Source: Bolinopsis microptera
Taxonomy: Eukaryota; Ctenophora; Tentaculata; Lobata; Bolinopsidae
Reading direction: 5' to 3'
Assembly (NCBI RefSeq): GCF_026151205.1
Contig: NC_087072.1
Location: 15,662,169 to 15,726,168 of the forward strand
Length of the DNA: 64,000 nucleotides
This document shows positions 35,466-49,767 of the stretch, one piece after another. Numbering within the stretch: the stretch's first letter is position 1; every line of letters begins with the position of its first letter. Position numbers and translations under genes: made by a program. The notes beneath the pieces are model-generated. The model saw only the letters and a program-made list of their open reading frames with translations. It did not search any database and was not told where the DNA came from.

Positions 35466-38400
35466 GCAGTATTTATATTAGTTGTTAACTTCAATGTAGT
35501 CCAATTCAATTGTGTGAGATATAATGTGGGAACTGCATTTAATGGGTTGAGATAAGTATGTAGGTTCTATTATTTTACATGTGCTAACTGGTACCTATAT
35601 ACTAGACACTGTAAGGTCTACGAAAGCTGGTATCCTCAATATCTGGGATCAGCAAACAAAGCGTCGGTAAGATAACCACTGATAACCACAAAGACTGGTA
35701 TGTCTAGATGAGTAGTGAGTAAAACCGGTAATTGAGGATAGCAATTAGCAATACTGCTAGGATTTCCTAGTAGATTTCCTGGTTTGAGTGCTTATTAAGC
35801 AATGGTTCTGTAGACTGCAGAGGAACCAGCTTTCAAAAGGAGACGCGCCAATAAATGTGGTGATTATTTAATCCACCTGCAGGTGCCTCGTTTATCATGG
35901 TAATCAGGAGACATGTGCTACAATGTAATTGTGCCACAAATTACGATAATCATAATTATAACATCACCTGACAATAATTACACCCTCAAAGATAACACAA
36001 CTTAAAGTTAAAGGCCTGGTTGCATATTCTAATGAACTACAAGTACACACGCTAAATCGAGTAAATCCCCAACTTCTGAGCGAATGACCTGGAGAGAGGA
36101 GAATCATAACTCCTGAACTGCGGGTTAACAATAACTATCAACAATGTAGCAGCAGTGAAGCAGGCCGGTCGTAAGCCTCGTATCCAGCATGTTAAGTGAT
36201 GTACCGGAACATACTGCACACTCGCTATACTACCTGGTATGTGGAGGTTATTGAGGCGGCTCTATACTAGTTAATTAGTTGCACGTTCGGGTGGTATATA
36301 ACCGAGATCATCGATAGCTATCATCGGAGTATTATCAAATTTATATTGTCTGGCAAGTGAAGATGCACGGCAGCTGATGCAGCGGCGGCCACTGCACATG
36401 CGGCCCAGCTAAATCGGTCTCGTGTATTTTACTGCTCACCATCTGTGCAGGGTCAATATCGGGACCTTCTCATTTGTGATTAACTTATTGGTCGCATTAG
36501 TGTTTGGGCAAAACAGAGAATATATAATATGTGCGAATTGTAGTAGCCTGTCCCTGATAGTATTAGTACCGTTTACCTCAACTCTTTGGTTTTGGGGGTT
36601 ATTAGCAGTCTAACCTAAAACAAGCAAAAATTAAATTGCATAGACAAGTCTAAATTATTCCACCAAGGATCTGCTTATAATTATACCCATATTACCCTCT
36701 TTGACAATAGAATAGTCGGCATATTGATCCGGGAGTTTAGAGTTACGATATGATAAATGCTGAGCCCCTATCTTCCCTATAAACCTGCCATTCACAGACC
36801 ACTCTCAATCCATACACTATTCATAGAGATTCTTGTTTCTATGCAGCAGTGCACAATGTGCAGTGCACAATGTGCAGTGCACAATGTGTCTTGGATCATT
36901 GTTCTGATCTTCGTGTCCCTGTCGCATGTCCATGTGCTTGGTAATTACTTCATCAAACCTTTGTTATTAAAATCACAAGGCCCTCTTTATTCAAACACCA
37001 TTTCACGTTTGACGTTTATTTATGTGCACTAATGTTTTATTACGCTGGTTTGTTTTATATAGTGCTATAATTATACATAATTATACATAATTATACATAA
37101 TTATACATAATGTATAAAGGTGGCGTTCATACGTTACAATATCAGTGAGGGGAAGGGGTTCTAAAATGGCAAAAAGTGATTTAGTAATATTAAATGATCT
37201 GTCCGTTTAAAAATTTGAAATTTAATAAAATTTTATTTTAAATGCCCTAGATCATGATCAGACACAGATTACGACACCATGAAAAATGTTTTATGATTTA
37301 AAATTTGGTCTTTGTAATTTGTAGCATCAAACTCTAAATTTTACATTGATAGTATACGGTTTAGAAAATTCTTACCAAAATTTGATCTCGTGTTCTGACG
37401 AAAATATGTATGGAAATTACGATTGATAGCGATGAGTTAGTACTAATTATTTTAATCTTTAAAGCTATGGAATATGAACACACTATGGATGCGTTAACAG
37501 TAACCCTCAAGACGATGAAGCGAGGTCGATGAGTGGAGACTGTGAAGGGTAAATGGACGTACTATAACTTATTGCAAGGTAAGCAAACCACTGAAATATT
37601 TGTACTCGAATGTCAAGGAACAAAAGGTCGATGTAAGACGGAGTTTCTATTTTACATCGAGGATTTTAGTGAGTGACACGCAGTCGCCAGTGTGGCCGAA
37701 CTTTCCCTCAACCCAGCTTTGCCATCCACTTATCTGGCGGCGGTATTTTTCCTTTTGTATATTACCCAGCTATTTCATTTGCTAGCATTGGCTGCAGGTT
37801 TACAAGCTTTAGCATAGAAATAGCCATAAAGCATATTTTAAATAGCTTATTTTACCTAAATTGTCATTTTAACCATAGTACATAAATTACGTATTACTAT
37901 ATAAGCTCTATCAAAGTATGAACTATTGAACTTGAAGGCCACCGCCAATCTCCGGATAATTAGAATCCTGCTGGATGCCTGGTTGCAATCCAGTATACAG
38001 TATTCAAATTGTTCCTGGTACAATTTCAATATAATTGGAATTTTAGACTGTTCCAGATTTGGAAGTTTCAATGAATTAGACTCACAGCTATTGTTGGGTA
38101 ATCCTGGGCTGCAGGGAGATGATGGGCTGGAACCGGTGCCGGCTTTTCCACCCCCAACCAGGAAAAATGCGGGACTTGCCGAAAATGACATGATTCACAC
38201 CACCAAACCTGTTTTCAAAATCGTGAAGTTTATTCAAAGATATTTTGTATTTGAGAGATTACTTGCTAAGATAATTCGCGAACGGACAACAACAAACACA
38301 ATCTGGATAACCTTGCCAACACAAAGAGGCAAGCTTGGCAATGTCCTGAACAACACATGCCTTAATTAAGAAAATTGCATTGTTAAGATTCGGCAGATCG

Positions 38401-39810
38401 CAAACACAGCGAAACGTTACTCGTAATTTCATTGGCAGCTCATTATAATGGCATTAGGGATGAAGGGCGCGCTCACATCACACTTCACAGGTCTATTGTA
38501 GTAGGAAATGAAGAAACTATGCTTGCACCAGATTGTGGTGCAATTAGCATACAGAAATATTGTATGATGCGTTTCGGAGAGGAAGTTTAACGTAGTCATC
38601 GCCACGTAATGTGCTGCACAATAGTCTAATCGGCATGGCCATGTTGGATATAGGTACTGAGTTATAAATATATATATAAACACTTTTAGAATGAAATTGT
38701 ATTGGACTCTTTTTAAAAACTATGAATTTGTTAGGTATAGATCGTGACAGTTATTTCATGCACGTGCAATACCTTATACCTAATATCAATCGACACCCCA
38801 AATGCCAAATACATACCAGTAACATCCACCTGATTCACAACAAATCTCGTATAACTAAGAACCGTGCTACTAGGATTTAAAAGATTTATAAAACATAAAG
38901 TTAGGTAGTGTGGTACGTTCGGAAACGCATCATATTTTATTTCTTGTGACGTAAAAGAACAAACTTTTGATTTTGGGCGAGCTCTGATTTGCTCATTTTG
39001 GAGTAACTGCAATATATCCTAGGTCTTGGGAATTCTCAATTCTGTATGGACGTCGGGAATATTGAAGTTGACTAAGAAAAGGTTGCATTACACCCTCTAT
39101 ATCCAGGCCGAGATGAGAAATTGTTTCAATGGTCTACAGAAGTTCATTTCCGCTGCTCTTCGTGAAATAATTACCTTGTGTATCAAAACATCATGAACTC
39201 AAGTCAATTACAGGCTTACAGGACTTAGGACACAGATGCAGAAAATGCAAAACAGTTTAATAAACATGGATTAATAAAACCAGGTTACCAGTAATTACGT
39301 TAAAACTGATACTCCTTTAAAGCAGGTTTTATGGCACCTAGCTGTGAAATGTGTCATCGGATAAACATTAAACATTAAACATTGAACGGAGTTTAAATGC
39401 CAACCATTCGTCTAATTTTACGAGAAAATTATAATACGAATTTCATAAATCAAGACTAAATAGACGGCCATTAAAAATCTTATATAAGCTAAGTTTACTG
39501 AATTACATAATGACGTCAAGCCGCTTACTGGCACTCTGGCCCAGCCTGTTTTCTGGCGTGGTCATAATGACACACAGATTTGTACGTTATTTTCATTGTG
39601 ACAATCGATTACCCTACATCGGAGTATACCGACAATCAATGTCTGGCTCATTTAGGCGACTAGTAGGCTAAAAAGGGGTTCATTAAAGATAAGAAGTTTC
39701 TATAAGGTATGCCAAGTAGTTTGTATGATTAATAAAGCCAATGTTGATATTATTATGATTAGCTTTGTTCGTTCAGGGTGCCTCAAAATGATTGGCCCCT
39801 AATACTCTAA

Positions 39811-39918
39811 TACAGAGAGAGACCCATAAAATCTTTATCTATGTTTTATCTTATGTTATATTTATCTATGTTTTCGGGGCGAAATTAATTATTTTGTTAT
39901 GCTGGGTCTCCCTGTATC
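39811..39918. mobile_element. Possible very short TA-flanked MITE
   Basis: cagagagagaccca on the left and tgggtctccctg on the right form imperfect inverted ends about 107 bp apart, each bordered by TA as in Tc1/mariner insertions. The interior has repeated tatttatctatgtttt. Evidence is thin because the arms are short. Confidence 0.3.
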
Positions 39919-40501
39919 ACGAAAGGCCGGTACCAACATGGTCAAATTAAGCTTTGCTTGTTCAACAACGGGTTACACAACTGATGTTTTTTTCTAACAT
40001 AAAAGAAGTCATCAAGAATAAAAATTGAACTTGTGACTGTTGAGCTTTTTGTGACCGTTTTTATGCAGTCCATAATGGTAGTATATGTCTGCTACTACAT
40101 TTATTCCATTATTAGTTGCCTTTAATTGTATAAGTTAATGATTGTGCTTTGACAATCGCATGTAAGTTATCCATTACTTTATGATTTAAATAATTGCTTA
40201 TCAGCTTATTGCTTACCTTACGGCTTACTTTGAAGACAACGGAGTTGCCGACAATTTAGGCATTTATAATGCTTACGATAATCATTTTTTCCCGTTATAT
40301 CAATGAACTAAGCAGAAAATCGTCATCATGCGTTCAAGATTCACTTTGAAGATCAATAGAATGATAGAATAGCTGGACAATGTTAAGGTTGGCCGCTTTC
40401 TGTTGTTGTGCTGGTCCGACCGAGCTGATCAATCAAGAAAAGAGACACACGGAAATCATGAGAAACGAGATTTATTTTTCTTTACAATAATAAAGTAACT
40501 T

Positions 40502-40920
40502 AAGCTGAATCTTCAGTAGTGCGTATCAAAAAGTGCACAAAGGAAAAGAGGAAGTGTCAAATGACCTAAATTAAATTAACCTATATTAACAACTAATCCT
40601 TTGTCAGTTCATCGGCAGCAAAAATGTGATTCGTGGATACATGAATTATAGTTATATTTATACGGTGAAGGACGTTTTTATGTCAATTATATAAGTATAT
40701 ATAACTTATATGACAAATATTAATTATAGTTGCATTATAGCGTGTAGAAATACAATGCACTTATTGTGAACTTGGCATGACGTTGATTCGGAAGTTGGGA
40801 GTAGTAATTACAATTGTTGAGAGGAACAATCACACGAATTAATCGGAAGAAATTAATGGCTATGTTTGAGTACTGACTTAGAAATTTCGGTTCTGATACG
40901 CACTACTAAAGATTCAGCTT
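40502..40920. mobile_element. MITE-like element with 27-bp inverted ends
   Basis: The left end aagctgaatcttcagtagtg plus cgtatca is repeated as its reverse complement at 40894-40920 with a single mismatch. The 419-bp element has no coding capacity. No convincing target duplication is visible, so the superfamily is undetermined. Confidence 0.6.
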
Positions 40921-42224
40921 GGTAAATTTGGTTTAGGAGATTGTTGTAGATACAAAATCTCTTTCCTTTATTAGGTATCATAACGACAAATCTTCGGACA
41001 AAGTCTTTAAAATCCAAATTCTGTTAACCTTAAATTATTACGATTTTTTGACTTTTTGTGAACTGGATCTTACATGATAATCATAATACCATGATTTACC
41101 TTGGCTATCGAGTGCTGCGCGCGCAATAGAAAAGGTAGGCATGCATCCTAAAATCCGAAGGTGATCACAGCCTTTGCAGAAGACTGTAAGGTGTTGATTT
41201 TCCTTTATTTAACGATACAGAACAATAACTTGTAAACCCCAAAATAGGTACACTTGGGATTGGCTGTAAACTTTTATAGAAATAAATGTCCTTCAATCCT
41301 CTATATACGACAAAGGAGTTATTTATGAATTCGGGGATATAAAGTCCTGAGAACATTATATAAACACGCAATATAATCTAACAAATTATCATCCCGGGGT
41401 CCTATTGATAAGCCAAAGGACACGATGGCTGCAGTTAACGAAAGTTGCAGTATTATTATAGTGGGTATAGTGAGGTGGGAGCTGACAGACTATTGATACA
41501 CCTTGTGTTATGGCCGACTGTAATTTGACAAATATGGCCTGATCTGTTTGCTAAGGCAAGGGTATGGTCTACTCTCTTTTGCCTGGATATAATAGATGAC
41601 GCACGCTTGATTAAAATTGCTTGAGCGGTCTTTTATTCTCCCTCTCCTGAACCATCATCAAATATCGATCAACTGCCCAGTGCCCATCAAGGGTACTAGG
41701 GTACGCCAACAAGCGGTAAAAATACGTAAGCAGCAACTTGTACAAACCCCTGCACAAATAAAAGGACAGTCAGCCAAACTGCTTGTAATTGGGCCAAGAA
41801 AAGTAATAGGCAACATTTACATCCTCTGCTTCCTCTGCAGAGATAGTAATTGCTCTAGCTGGACTGCCTAGTTACACAATTTTAGTCTGGCAACTGTTAA
41901 CCAATGAATTTGATAATATCTACCTAATCGCTGATCCACTGATGCTGATCCTACGCTGCTATTTAATATGAAATTATCGATCCCTAATGGCAGTTTATTT
42001 GCCAATTTCCTTGCCATGTCATTTATGTCAGTTAGTCCGATTAAGAATCAATACAAGCTGTAAGAAGCGATAAATTCTAAAATACTCCTCACCAACTATT
42101 AGAACATTCGTTCGTATCAGGGTATCACAGCACTTTTTATTTAGAATTATATCTGTAGCAAATGTCGTGGAAACGTGGCATTTTATAATGACAATGAATC
42201 TATCTTACTATATATAAAGCGAGA

Positions 42225-42225
<1 letters not shown>

Positions 42226-42268
<43 letters not shown>
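42226..42268. repeat. (AT)n microsatellite
   Basis: About 21 uninterrupted AT units. Confidence 0.95.
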
Positions 42269-42270
<2 letters not shown>

Positions 42271-42813
42271 GTGCCATTTTACTGACACCACGGCATCAAC
42301 TTTAACGCGACTTTGCGCAAAAACCGTAAAAGATATACAACTGGAACTTTTTTGGCTGGTCAAATGCTTTAATGGCCTTCAAATCAGCATGAAAAAATAA
42401 AAAATTGGCCAAGGAATAATGATTTTAGAGCCTAAAATTTGGACCCCCAAGTGGTGTCAAAAACGCCAATTAAATAGGTAATAATTATTTTAGTATTTTG
42501 AGTCTTGACACCGTTTAGGGTTATATTATACGGGTTCCTGCTAGTAATTACCAACATATTGGACAAGCTCCTGCATTAGTGTGGGAATTTAAACGAATGA
42601 TTGTAGCGGTTGTCTTGGGAACAGTTGTGTTTTAATCATCAGTAAACATGCACTATAAATCTATAATATCATGATATAAACATTTGTTTTGATGAATGAA
42701 GTTTTAACATGAACTACTGAATCATTTAATTTGTCCCTTCGGAACCTGAGTCCGGTTAGTCCCAATCCTATTAAAATGTTTGCAATGAGAAGACGGGCAC
42801 GACTGGTACTTAC

Positions 42814-42910
42814 ACATGATGAGCCATGGAGTGGTTTCCTGGTGTTTCTCGAAATAGTCAGCTAGATACGCGAACACTAAGTTGGGTTGGGCTCGAGTCT
42901 GAAAGTCCAT
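42814..42910 (-). CDS. Candidate alternative first exon of the ankyrin locus
   Basis: ATG at 42910 followed by 32 codons and one base, then the donor gtaagt (exon ends at 42814, phase 1). It encodes QPNLVFAYLADYFEKHQ, which matches QPNLVLSAMADYLAQGHFQ in the first exon of gene B, including the identical DNA caacccaacttagtg. No ankyrin exon follows before gene A exon 2 at 30410, which starts in the required phase. Joining them would give a 248-residue protein. It could instead be the first exon of a lost third paralogue. Confidence 0.5.
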
Positions 42911-45900
42911 CACCGGGGTCGGGTGTCATCAGTATCTGGTTAGAGTAACGCTCAGTCTACTTATGGAAAAAGAAAACAAACTTAAATCTACACAGATGTA
43001 ACAGGTTGTAACGAAGATTGAGAGCAATGCAACCCAAGACACGACGTGCTAACAAAAGTGTATTGGCAAATCCGACTGTTAATAAATGGTTAGTAAATTG
43101 TCACTAAATGGCACCGATCGGAATCAATGTAGACAATAGTATGTAAAATAATGTAGACAATGAAAATATGACTGTGATGTCGCAGAATTGGTATTAATTA
43201 ATAAGATCTATAAGCCAACTAATGGACATAATGGATCTAATTGACATAATCAGACCTAAAATGGTCATGAGGCGAAATTAATATATTCCACATTTATTTG
43301 TCAATCAATTTATCGTTTATCAACGAACGTGACAACAGGTCAAATATGTTACAGTTCGCATTGGCTTAATAAGACAAAGTGTCAAATAATAAGTGTCAAT
43401 TAATAAGACAAATAAGTAAAATTGATAGTTTTTCGGGACCATCCTCATATTGAGCTAAAAATAACTTCGATAATAATCTCTCAATAAATGTTCGTTACGA
43501 CTTAACTTAGCTTGTCAGCGGCGTAAATTTTATGAAACAAGAAGCTAGCCTCCACCTCCAACACGAAGGTAGCCAAGTCCCGAGAATGAATTAAAAGCCG
43601 GATACGCATAATAATTCAATATAATCGTCAAAATTCTTTAGAACAGAAATTATAGTTCGTGGCTAAGCTCAGAGGGTGTCCAAATAAGAATGCCTAGATT
43701 TTTCTCAGCAATTATCAGATGTGAGTAAGAGTATCACGCCCTATGATTAGGGAAGGCCATCTTGTGACACAGTGAATCTGTTTGTTTGACAACCTATCTG
43801 ACAGTGGGGAGTGCAACAAATTAACACCCGCCTTTTGGACCGCAAAACCTTTTCACAATTATAATACCTTCCGGGAATTATATCCACTAAAAGTCTCCGA
43901 CACTGAGAGCTGATAATTTGCCGATATATCCCGCAAGGGAAGCCAAGGTATTATCAGCATAGACCTCAGACTGGCTGGCGGCAAGTTGTAAAACAAATAA
44001 CACTGGCGTTCTATATATTAGACACTATATTGTATCATGCGCACGTATCGGATTACACCCCTTCCAATTCGGAACCGGAAAATATTATAATACATAATAC
44101 CTCCGGTTCTTCGGGCCGCAAATTCCCTCCAGCAAGCTGTCGGGAATTATCAAGCGGAGCCCGAAGAGCCGAAGGCATTATTATATTATAACTGCGGCGG
44201 AAAAATCAATTAACGTTTTGTTAATTTCCAATATTGAATCGTCGGTGGGATTCGTGGAATTGCTAATTCCTTATGAGTAATGCCTAATTCAAATAGAAAA
44301 GTCTGGCTAAGCTACAGTAAAATGAAATGCTGAATACCACTGCGATTATTCTCTTTTTTCTACTTTAAATCGATCATCAGTATTGGTAGGAATACTCAAT
44401 ATACATGCCAGTAATAAATATTAGCTGCATGACATTATCAACGTCATACAATAATACTATTCAACTATGCACACTAAAATTCAAAAGTATTATAAATGTA
44501 TAACAAGGATAAAATTGCCGTACGGTGTGGTTTCTATGTAATTTCTGACGCCACGATTGCCGCTGTAAACATGAAACTAGCAATAGAAAGAAACGTCAGC
44601 TAATGTCCTGTGGTGTCGTCCCTAGTGAACTGCCCGCTGTATTATTACTCCTGCTGGCTTAGGTGTTGAGGTAGTGAGAACATAGTCTTAGCACTTATAA
44701 AATCACTTAGCACTTATAAAATCACTGCGATATAATTATAAACGGAACACCTTTTCAATTTGTATGGCCGGATTTCTTGGTCTTCCTGATGGATTTCATG
44801 CCTTGTAATATTTTCATATCAATTTTGCTGGGAAACGCTTGTTCCATTTTAAATCCGGAAGCGGAAGTATAGGTGATATTTTTCAAAAACAGCTGACAAC
44901 CTGCCAATGGATTTGCCCTGCAATTTTATACTTGAATTGCTGCAAAATCGTTATGGGAAACAACTTAGTTTTTTAGACCGAACTATTCGATCATATCGTC
45001 TGTGACACCACAAAAGCAATAAAGCATCTGCATAATATGGTCATTCGAATAAGCAGGAAATACAAATAAGCAGAAACAATCAATCCACTTTGTCCAACCG
45101 ATCGGTAAATTTCGATAGTTTTACTTTTATTCAGGAATCTTGATCCATAATAAGTGAAAATAAAGGATATGCTGACACATAATTCATCAACTACTATCGC
45201 AAAGCAAGCGTTACTGCACGTATTAGCCTTACGTATTGGCTTTACGTTGTTGGTTCGAGAATGTTGGTGACTAATTAAAGTTACCATTGCTTTCATGATG
45301 AAATGGTGTTACTCTCAGTCATCTGAGTACCTTCACTGAACAATTTATCTGTCTGTAATTTTAAGATAATGATAGGCGGTTGCTGACATTATGAATTTGA
45401 AGAAGACATCCTGCTTAGTCAATTGTGTATAAATGGGAAGCTTTGAGGACGTAAACATTTGGTAATGATCAAAAACTGTCTGATTACGGATACCCTTTGC
45501 TTATTTACCCCTAAAAACACCCTCTTAAAGAAGCTGCTGTCATGTATAACCCATCTATCTTCCTGCACTTCTATCATTCATATTATGCTCTTATTGCATC
45601 AAATTAATCAACAGAAGGAACGTTAGGTACATTTAACTATAGTTGTTCTGGAATTTGGATGAATTGTATAGAAAAAATGCATCAAAACCCTAAACCAACA
45701 CTAACCAAACTCGCTGAAACTATGTACGATTGAATGAAAATTAAAATAAGTAATATACAGACACAGTATACAGCTTGTACTGCGTAGTATAGTCATGGGA
45801 ACCCTGAGCTTTATTGAGCATGCAATTACTGTTAGTTCGGTGGAACCGCCTATTACACGTCTTCATGACTGCATAGTGTAAGATCGTTTTAAATTCGTGC

Positions 45901-47108
45901 CAGGAAATTACGGAATCGTAGCATTAGCTTCATAATTATGAGAGTCCACTTTAAGTCTACTGGGAATTAACAGAGTCTTGTCAGCGGTCAATTTTGGACG
46001 GCGAAATGCCGCCAATCGAGGTTGGGAGAACACGATACTAAACATCTGACTAGTTGCGTGTCAGATGTTTTAACACGATATGCTCTGTACAATATCACTA
46101 TAGCAATTTAGCAGCAAAACAATAGCATGGCTGCCTTGAGTGGAACAAAAAGACGGAAAATATATCATGCCGTACATTGATATGTTCATGTAGATAATGC
46201 GTCACATATAAACAGATATGAGCACATGATAAGATCGTTGCATTGTACTAAGAATTAAGTGCTCGGTAAACTGGAAAGATATACGCAGTGTGGACTGTGG
46301 CGTGGCTGCCCGAAGCTTAGTGTTGTAGCATGTAAGAAGCCTTATACTTTAATATTTAAATGTATATAACAAAGAACTATTACCTCAGCTTGGATATTAT
46401 CCAGACTGCGTCGTACTTTTAAGTTTAATGTGTCATCAAACTTCTTAAATTGGTGGCTATTAAGATGGGCAGTTTCTCAACTTTTACTCATGACCGTGGT
46501 CTATTTAAATGAGATGAGGTAATTTTCTCACTATTTAGAAAAAAGAACTTAAAGCAGAGTAAAGCGCATGACGACCCTTCCCGACAGTGTTAATTTGTTT
46601 GGCACAGTTCATCCGGTGACACCACCACTCACACCAGTCTATCTTGAACAGGTTGACTGTAGTCTGTACATGCTGTTTTACTCACCGTATAAACCTTTAA
46701 ACTCATTGTATGTGTTTTTTTGAAGCTGGATGATATAGACAATTAGCAAAGGTATGGATAGAAAATAAAATACAATATCTATACTATAATTTAAAATTGA
46801 CGAAATTTCCCCGGCAACGGGGACATAGAAGAAAAAACACCGAAAATCGACCTCAAAATGACCCTCTGGTGATGCCAAACCCAGCTCGCAAATGGAGTTG
46901 AAACCTCGCCATTTTTAGCAGGGTTGTAGAAAAAGGATAGGAATAGGCTATAGCATTCTTAGAATTTTGATTTAGGCTTTAGATTTTTTATAATTAACGT
47001 CGGAAGTGAGGTTAAATAATCGTTAGAATAATGGCGTTATTTAAGCAAAGGTTTACTGCGCTGTTGCGTAGCAACGATAAAAATGCACGTGCGCGAGCAA
47101 CCACAGAT

Positions 47109-47126
47109 TAACAACGCGCGTTGTTA
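47109..47126. repeat. Perfect 18-bp palindrome
   Basis: taacaacgcgcgttgtta is its own reverse complement. It lies in a GC-richer patch just before the repeated block at 47145. Confidence 0.85.
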
Positions 47127-47144
47127 TGCTGTATGATACGTCAT

Positions 47145-47515
47145 AATTTCAAAACTAGCTCACATTTACGCTCACGCTATGACTTCTTATAACTTTGTTT
47201 GTGATTGCAATATTTTGATGCAGTAAAAAGTATCGATACTTTTTTTTCGATACTAAATTCGCTAGAGCTACACACAATGCTGACATGACGCCGCGCACAC
47301 ACAATCAACAAAAATATTGTTGTTTTCTAATTACGCAAATAACTTTGCGCAGTTAAACATTTTAATTGCCTGGCAATAATTCAATTGACTGTCATTCTCG
47401 ATTGAAATATCAGAATTTCACAACTAGCTCACATTTACCCTCATGACGCTATATACCTATATATATTTATAACTTTGGTTGTGATTGAAATTTTTTGATG
47501 CGGTAAAAAGTATCG
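47145..47515. repeat. Two copies of a diverged ~95-bp block, 268 bp apart
   Basis: Copy 1 (about 47145-47234) and copy 2 (about 47413-47515) share aatttc, aactagctcacattta, tataacttt, gtgattg, ttttgatgc and gtaaaaagtatcg in the same order. This is non-coding and probably a degenerate tandem duplication. Confidence 0.7.
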
Positions 47516-48131
47516 TTTTGGGGCTATATGATGAAGAGAAATTAAAACATAACTGATGCTTAAAATTTCCTCGAACAAAGCTTTCGACTAGCGGCGGGTT
47601 TCTAGTACATTATATTCGGAAATATATTAATGTTGCCATGAGCATGAAAGGTTGAAAGCACAAAAATACGTCATGTCAGAATGACTGAATGACGTGAATT
47701 TCCAAAGGAATTAAGGATGATCGTTTCGTGGAAAGTTGAGATAACTTTTTTCTCTATTGAACAGGATGTTTCATTAAAATCCTCTTTGTTAGCAAATTTA
47801 AACATTTATCTTTTGTAATATGACCAGTCATTTATGAGAACAATTTCGCCACAAGATGTTTTACAGTGCCTATATTTCCCTATTTGATTACGATGGCCTG
47901 CATTTATTGCATGCCCACGTACAACTTGTTTACTTGTATGTAGACACTAGACAGTCTGTCTACAAGCAAAGATCTCATTTTTAAATGATTAAGTGAGTTC
48001 CAGGCTTTGCCTTAAACAGTATTTCCGGCTGGAGATGGATCAAGGATGCCATAGCATACTGCATAGAATCCCGCCAAAAAGTTAGAAGTTGTTAAACTAC
48101 GTACCTGCTGACTCAATTCAGATATATTTAC

Positions 48132-48213
48132 CATAATTCGCAGAGGTCGTTGATGCAGCATTCTCTGATTCTGATTCATCCTGGCCAGCCTTAAAGACGA
48201 AATAGCTAAACAT
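48132..48213 (-). CDS. Candidate alternative first exon of the ankyrin locus
   Basis: ATG at 48213, then 27 codons and one base before the donor gtaaat (exon ends at 48132, phase 1). This is exactly the length and phase of gene A exon 1 (82 nt). It encodes an acidic, Ser/Asn-rich peptide (AGQDESESENAASTTSANYG). An acceptor-like tcgtctttaag in the same exon means it could also be an internal exon starting at about 48189. The next ankyrin exon in the right phase on this strand is gene A exon 2 at 30410. Confidence 0.35.
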
Positions 48214-49514
48214 TACAACAAAATACAGCAATGGTCAAAGCATATCATTTCATTCTTTTTTTGTATACCAAATGGTAGATCATTAATAACTCAATAAGAT
48301 TGGATAATTGATTCAATTGTGAAAAGCTGTAAAGTATGCAGAAAGCAGCAAATGATCTGTTTGAAGTGATCAATATTCATTGGAAGGCTAATTTTACTAT
48401 TCTATCACGTGATGATTTAATTTGTATTGTGTCTATGGTCTAGTGGATGAAAGTTTAAATTTAGAATAAATTAGATCGAGACAGCATTAAATGTGCTACA
48501 GGTTTTCTTTCATATTAGCAGAAGGGTATTTTGTGGATTTGTTGTGTCCAAAGATATTAGGAAACAGCTATCGTGCTGTTGCACGATATCGTGCTGTTGC
48601 AGCTATCGTGCTGTTGCAGCTTCTAGTTCTTTATACTTATAGATGATATCTTGGTAAATAAAGAGTGGAGTTGATCTTCTCTGAACTTAAGTCCAACAAA
48701 GTAGAGGACGATACATCATACAAGGCGGCACATATCAAATTTTACTCCCGGTACCTCCAAATTTACCAGACAACTGTAACTGGTAACAGTGAAGACAGGT
48801 TCTGGAACTGGTCCAGGAAACTCAATAATAAGCAGCGTACTGGGACTTTGACAGTGCCTGCATTCTGCAAGTTCGGTACTTGCCAAGCAGATCTGTAAGT
48901 CGTGCGTAAAGTTGGAGGACGGAGGTCACGTGATACTTTTGACAAATGTACGTCGTAGTAGTATGTCATGTGATGCGCGGCCAATAGTTTCTCGTGAGAA
49001 ATGAATAATGGGCGGTATTATTAAAACTGTGCAGGGATTATTAACTAACAGGGGAAAACAGCGGGATGGATTAAAATATAACCCCTTATTTTCTATCCCG
49101 TCCCTTGGGGGTATCCCGGAGGTCAACTTCCAGAACCTTTTTCACAGCCACATTATAGTCGCCAGCTTCGAGGAAATATAGTTTTGTATTTTGTGTATTG
49201 ACTTCAAATAATTGGAGACATGGTATTACTTATAATTGAATGTTAATTATAATATGCAGTATGCACATTGTACATTGCACTTCAAACCTATGCTGGTAAC
49301 GCTGCTATTTTACTGTGGCCGATCCGTCGCATTATATCGCTCTCATTTTATTCGAATAAAAATATTGCTGCAATATTGTCACACCTTTGCAGGAGCAGGA
49401 GATATTTTCACTGATAAATAAATTCAAAACCGAGACCTTTTAGATTAAGCTCCAAGAGCGACTGACAAGACTCGTTTTATCACGAACTGTGTTCAAAAAC
49501 ATGACGTATATATA

Positions 49515-49722
49515 TTTTTTAAGGGCCCATGCTTGTGCAGGAGCTGCATTTGCACTCAATATCTGTGTTTTGGTGACCCTCAGGTCCTTTGGTTACATAC
49601 ATTTTGTCCGAGACAATTTCAACTTTGACAATCCATGCTTAGAGGACAATATTATATTTAACTAATTCATTGTGTAAACTTGTATGTAATTGACTGATTT
49701 GAAAGATTTCAATAAAAAAAAA
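49515..49722 (+). repeat. Dispersed repeat with conserved C-terminal reading frame, copy 1
   Basis: About 205 bp from ttaagggcccatgcttgtgc to a poly(A) signal and A-run (ttcaataaaaaaaaa). A frame reading LRAHACAGAAFALNICVLVT and ending FNFDNPCLEDNIIFN before a stop is shared with the inverted copy at 55963-56169. A conserved frame, a poly(A) signal and an A-rich end suggest the 3' end of a retrotransposed sequence. Confidence 0.7.
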
Positions 49723-49767
49723 GGTATTACAATATAATACGTCTGCTTTCAAAAAAGCAAGCTATTA

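Larger units (their letters stand above)
31657..42813. other. 11-kb stretch without a supported gene
   Basis: If the exon at 42910-42814 splices to ankyrin gene A, this is intron; otherwise it is intergenic. It holds the (GGGA)n/(GA)n tract at 35020-35463, short tandem repeats at 36843-36893 (tgcagtgcacaatg three times) and 37071-37110 (ataattatac), and two inverted-repeat elements (39811-39918, 40502-40920). An open frame of 147 codons at 37926-38369 is overlapped on the other strand by another open frame and resembles no family. Confidence 0.4.
42911..48131. other. 5.2 kb between two candidate first exons, no gene seen
   Basis: Contains small foldback sequences: about 43859-43962 (ataatacctt paired with aaggtattat) and about 44090-44185, where aataatacctccggttcttc pairs imperfectly with the complement of gccgaaggcattatt. 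A hairpin lies at 46039-46071 (aacatctgac paired with gtcagatgtt), and there are duplicated sequences at 47145-47515. An open frame ending in a donor at 46681 has no ATG and no family resemblance. Confidence 0.4.

Noticed and set aside
34939-35509. Open frames of 170-186 codons on both strands (GREG and SLPP repeats)
   Set aside because: They arise from the uninterrupted 4-bp and 2-bp repeats, which have no stops in any of several frames.
37926-38369. 147-codon plus-strand frame and overlapping 111-codon minus-strand frame
   Set aside because: Neither has splice context, domain resemblance or clear coding composition, and they overlap each other; it may be part of an old repeat.
46678-46878. 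Open frame ending at a donor near 46681, as another ankyrin first exon
   Set aside because: There is no ATG in the frame that ends in phase 1, and the encoded hydrophobic AT-rich sequence resembles none of the other first exons.
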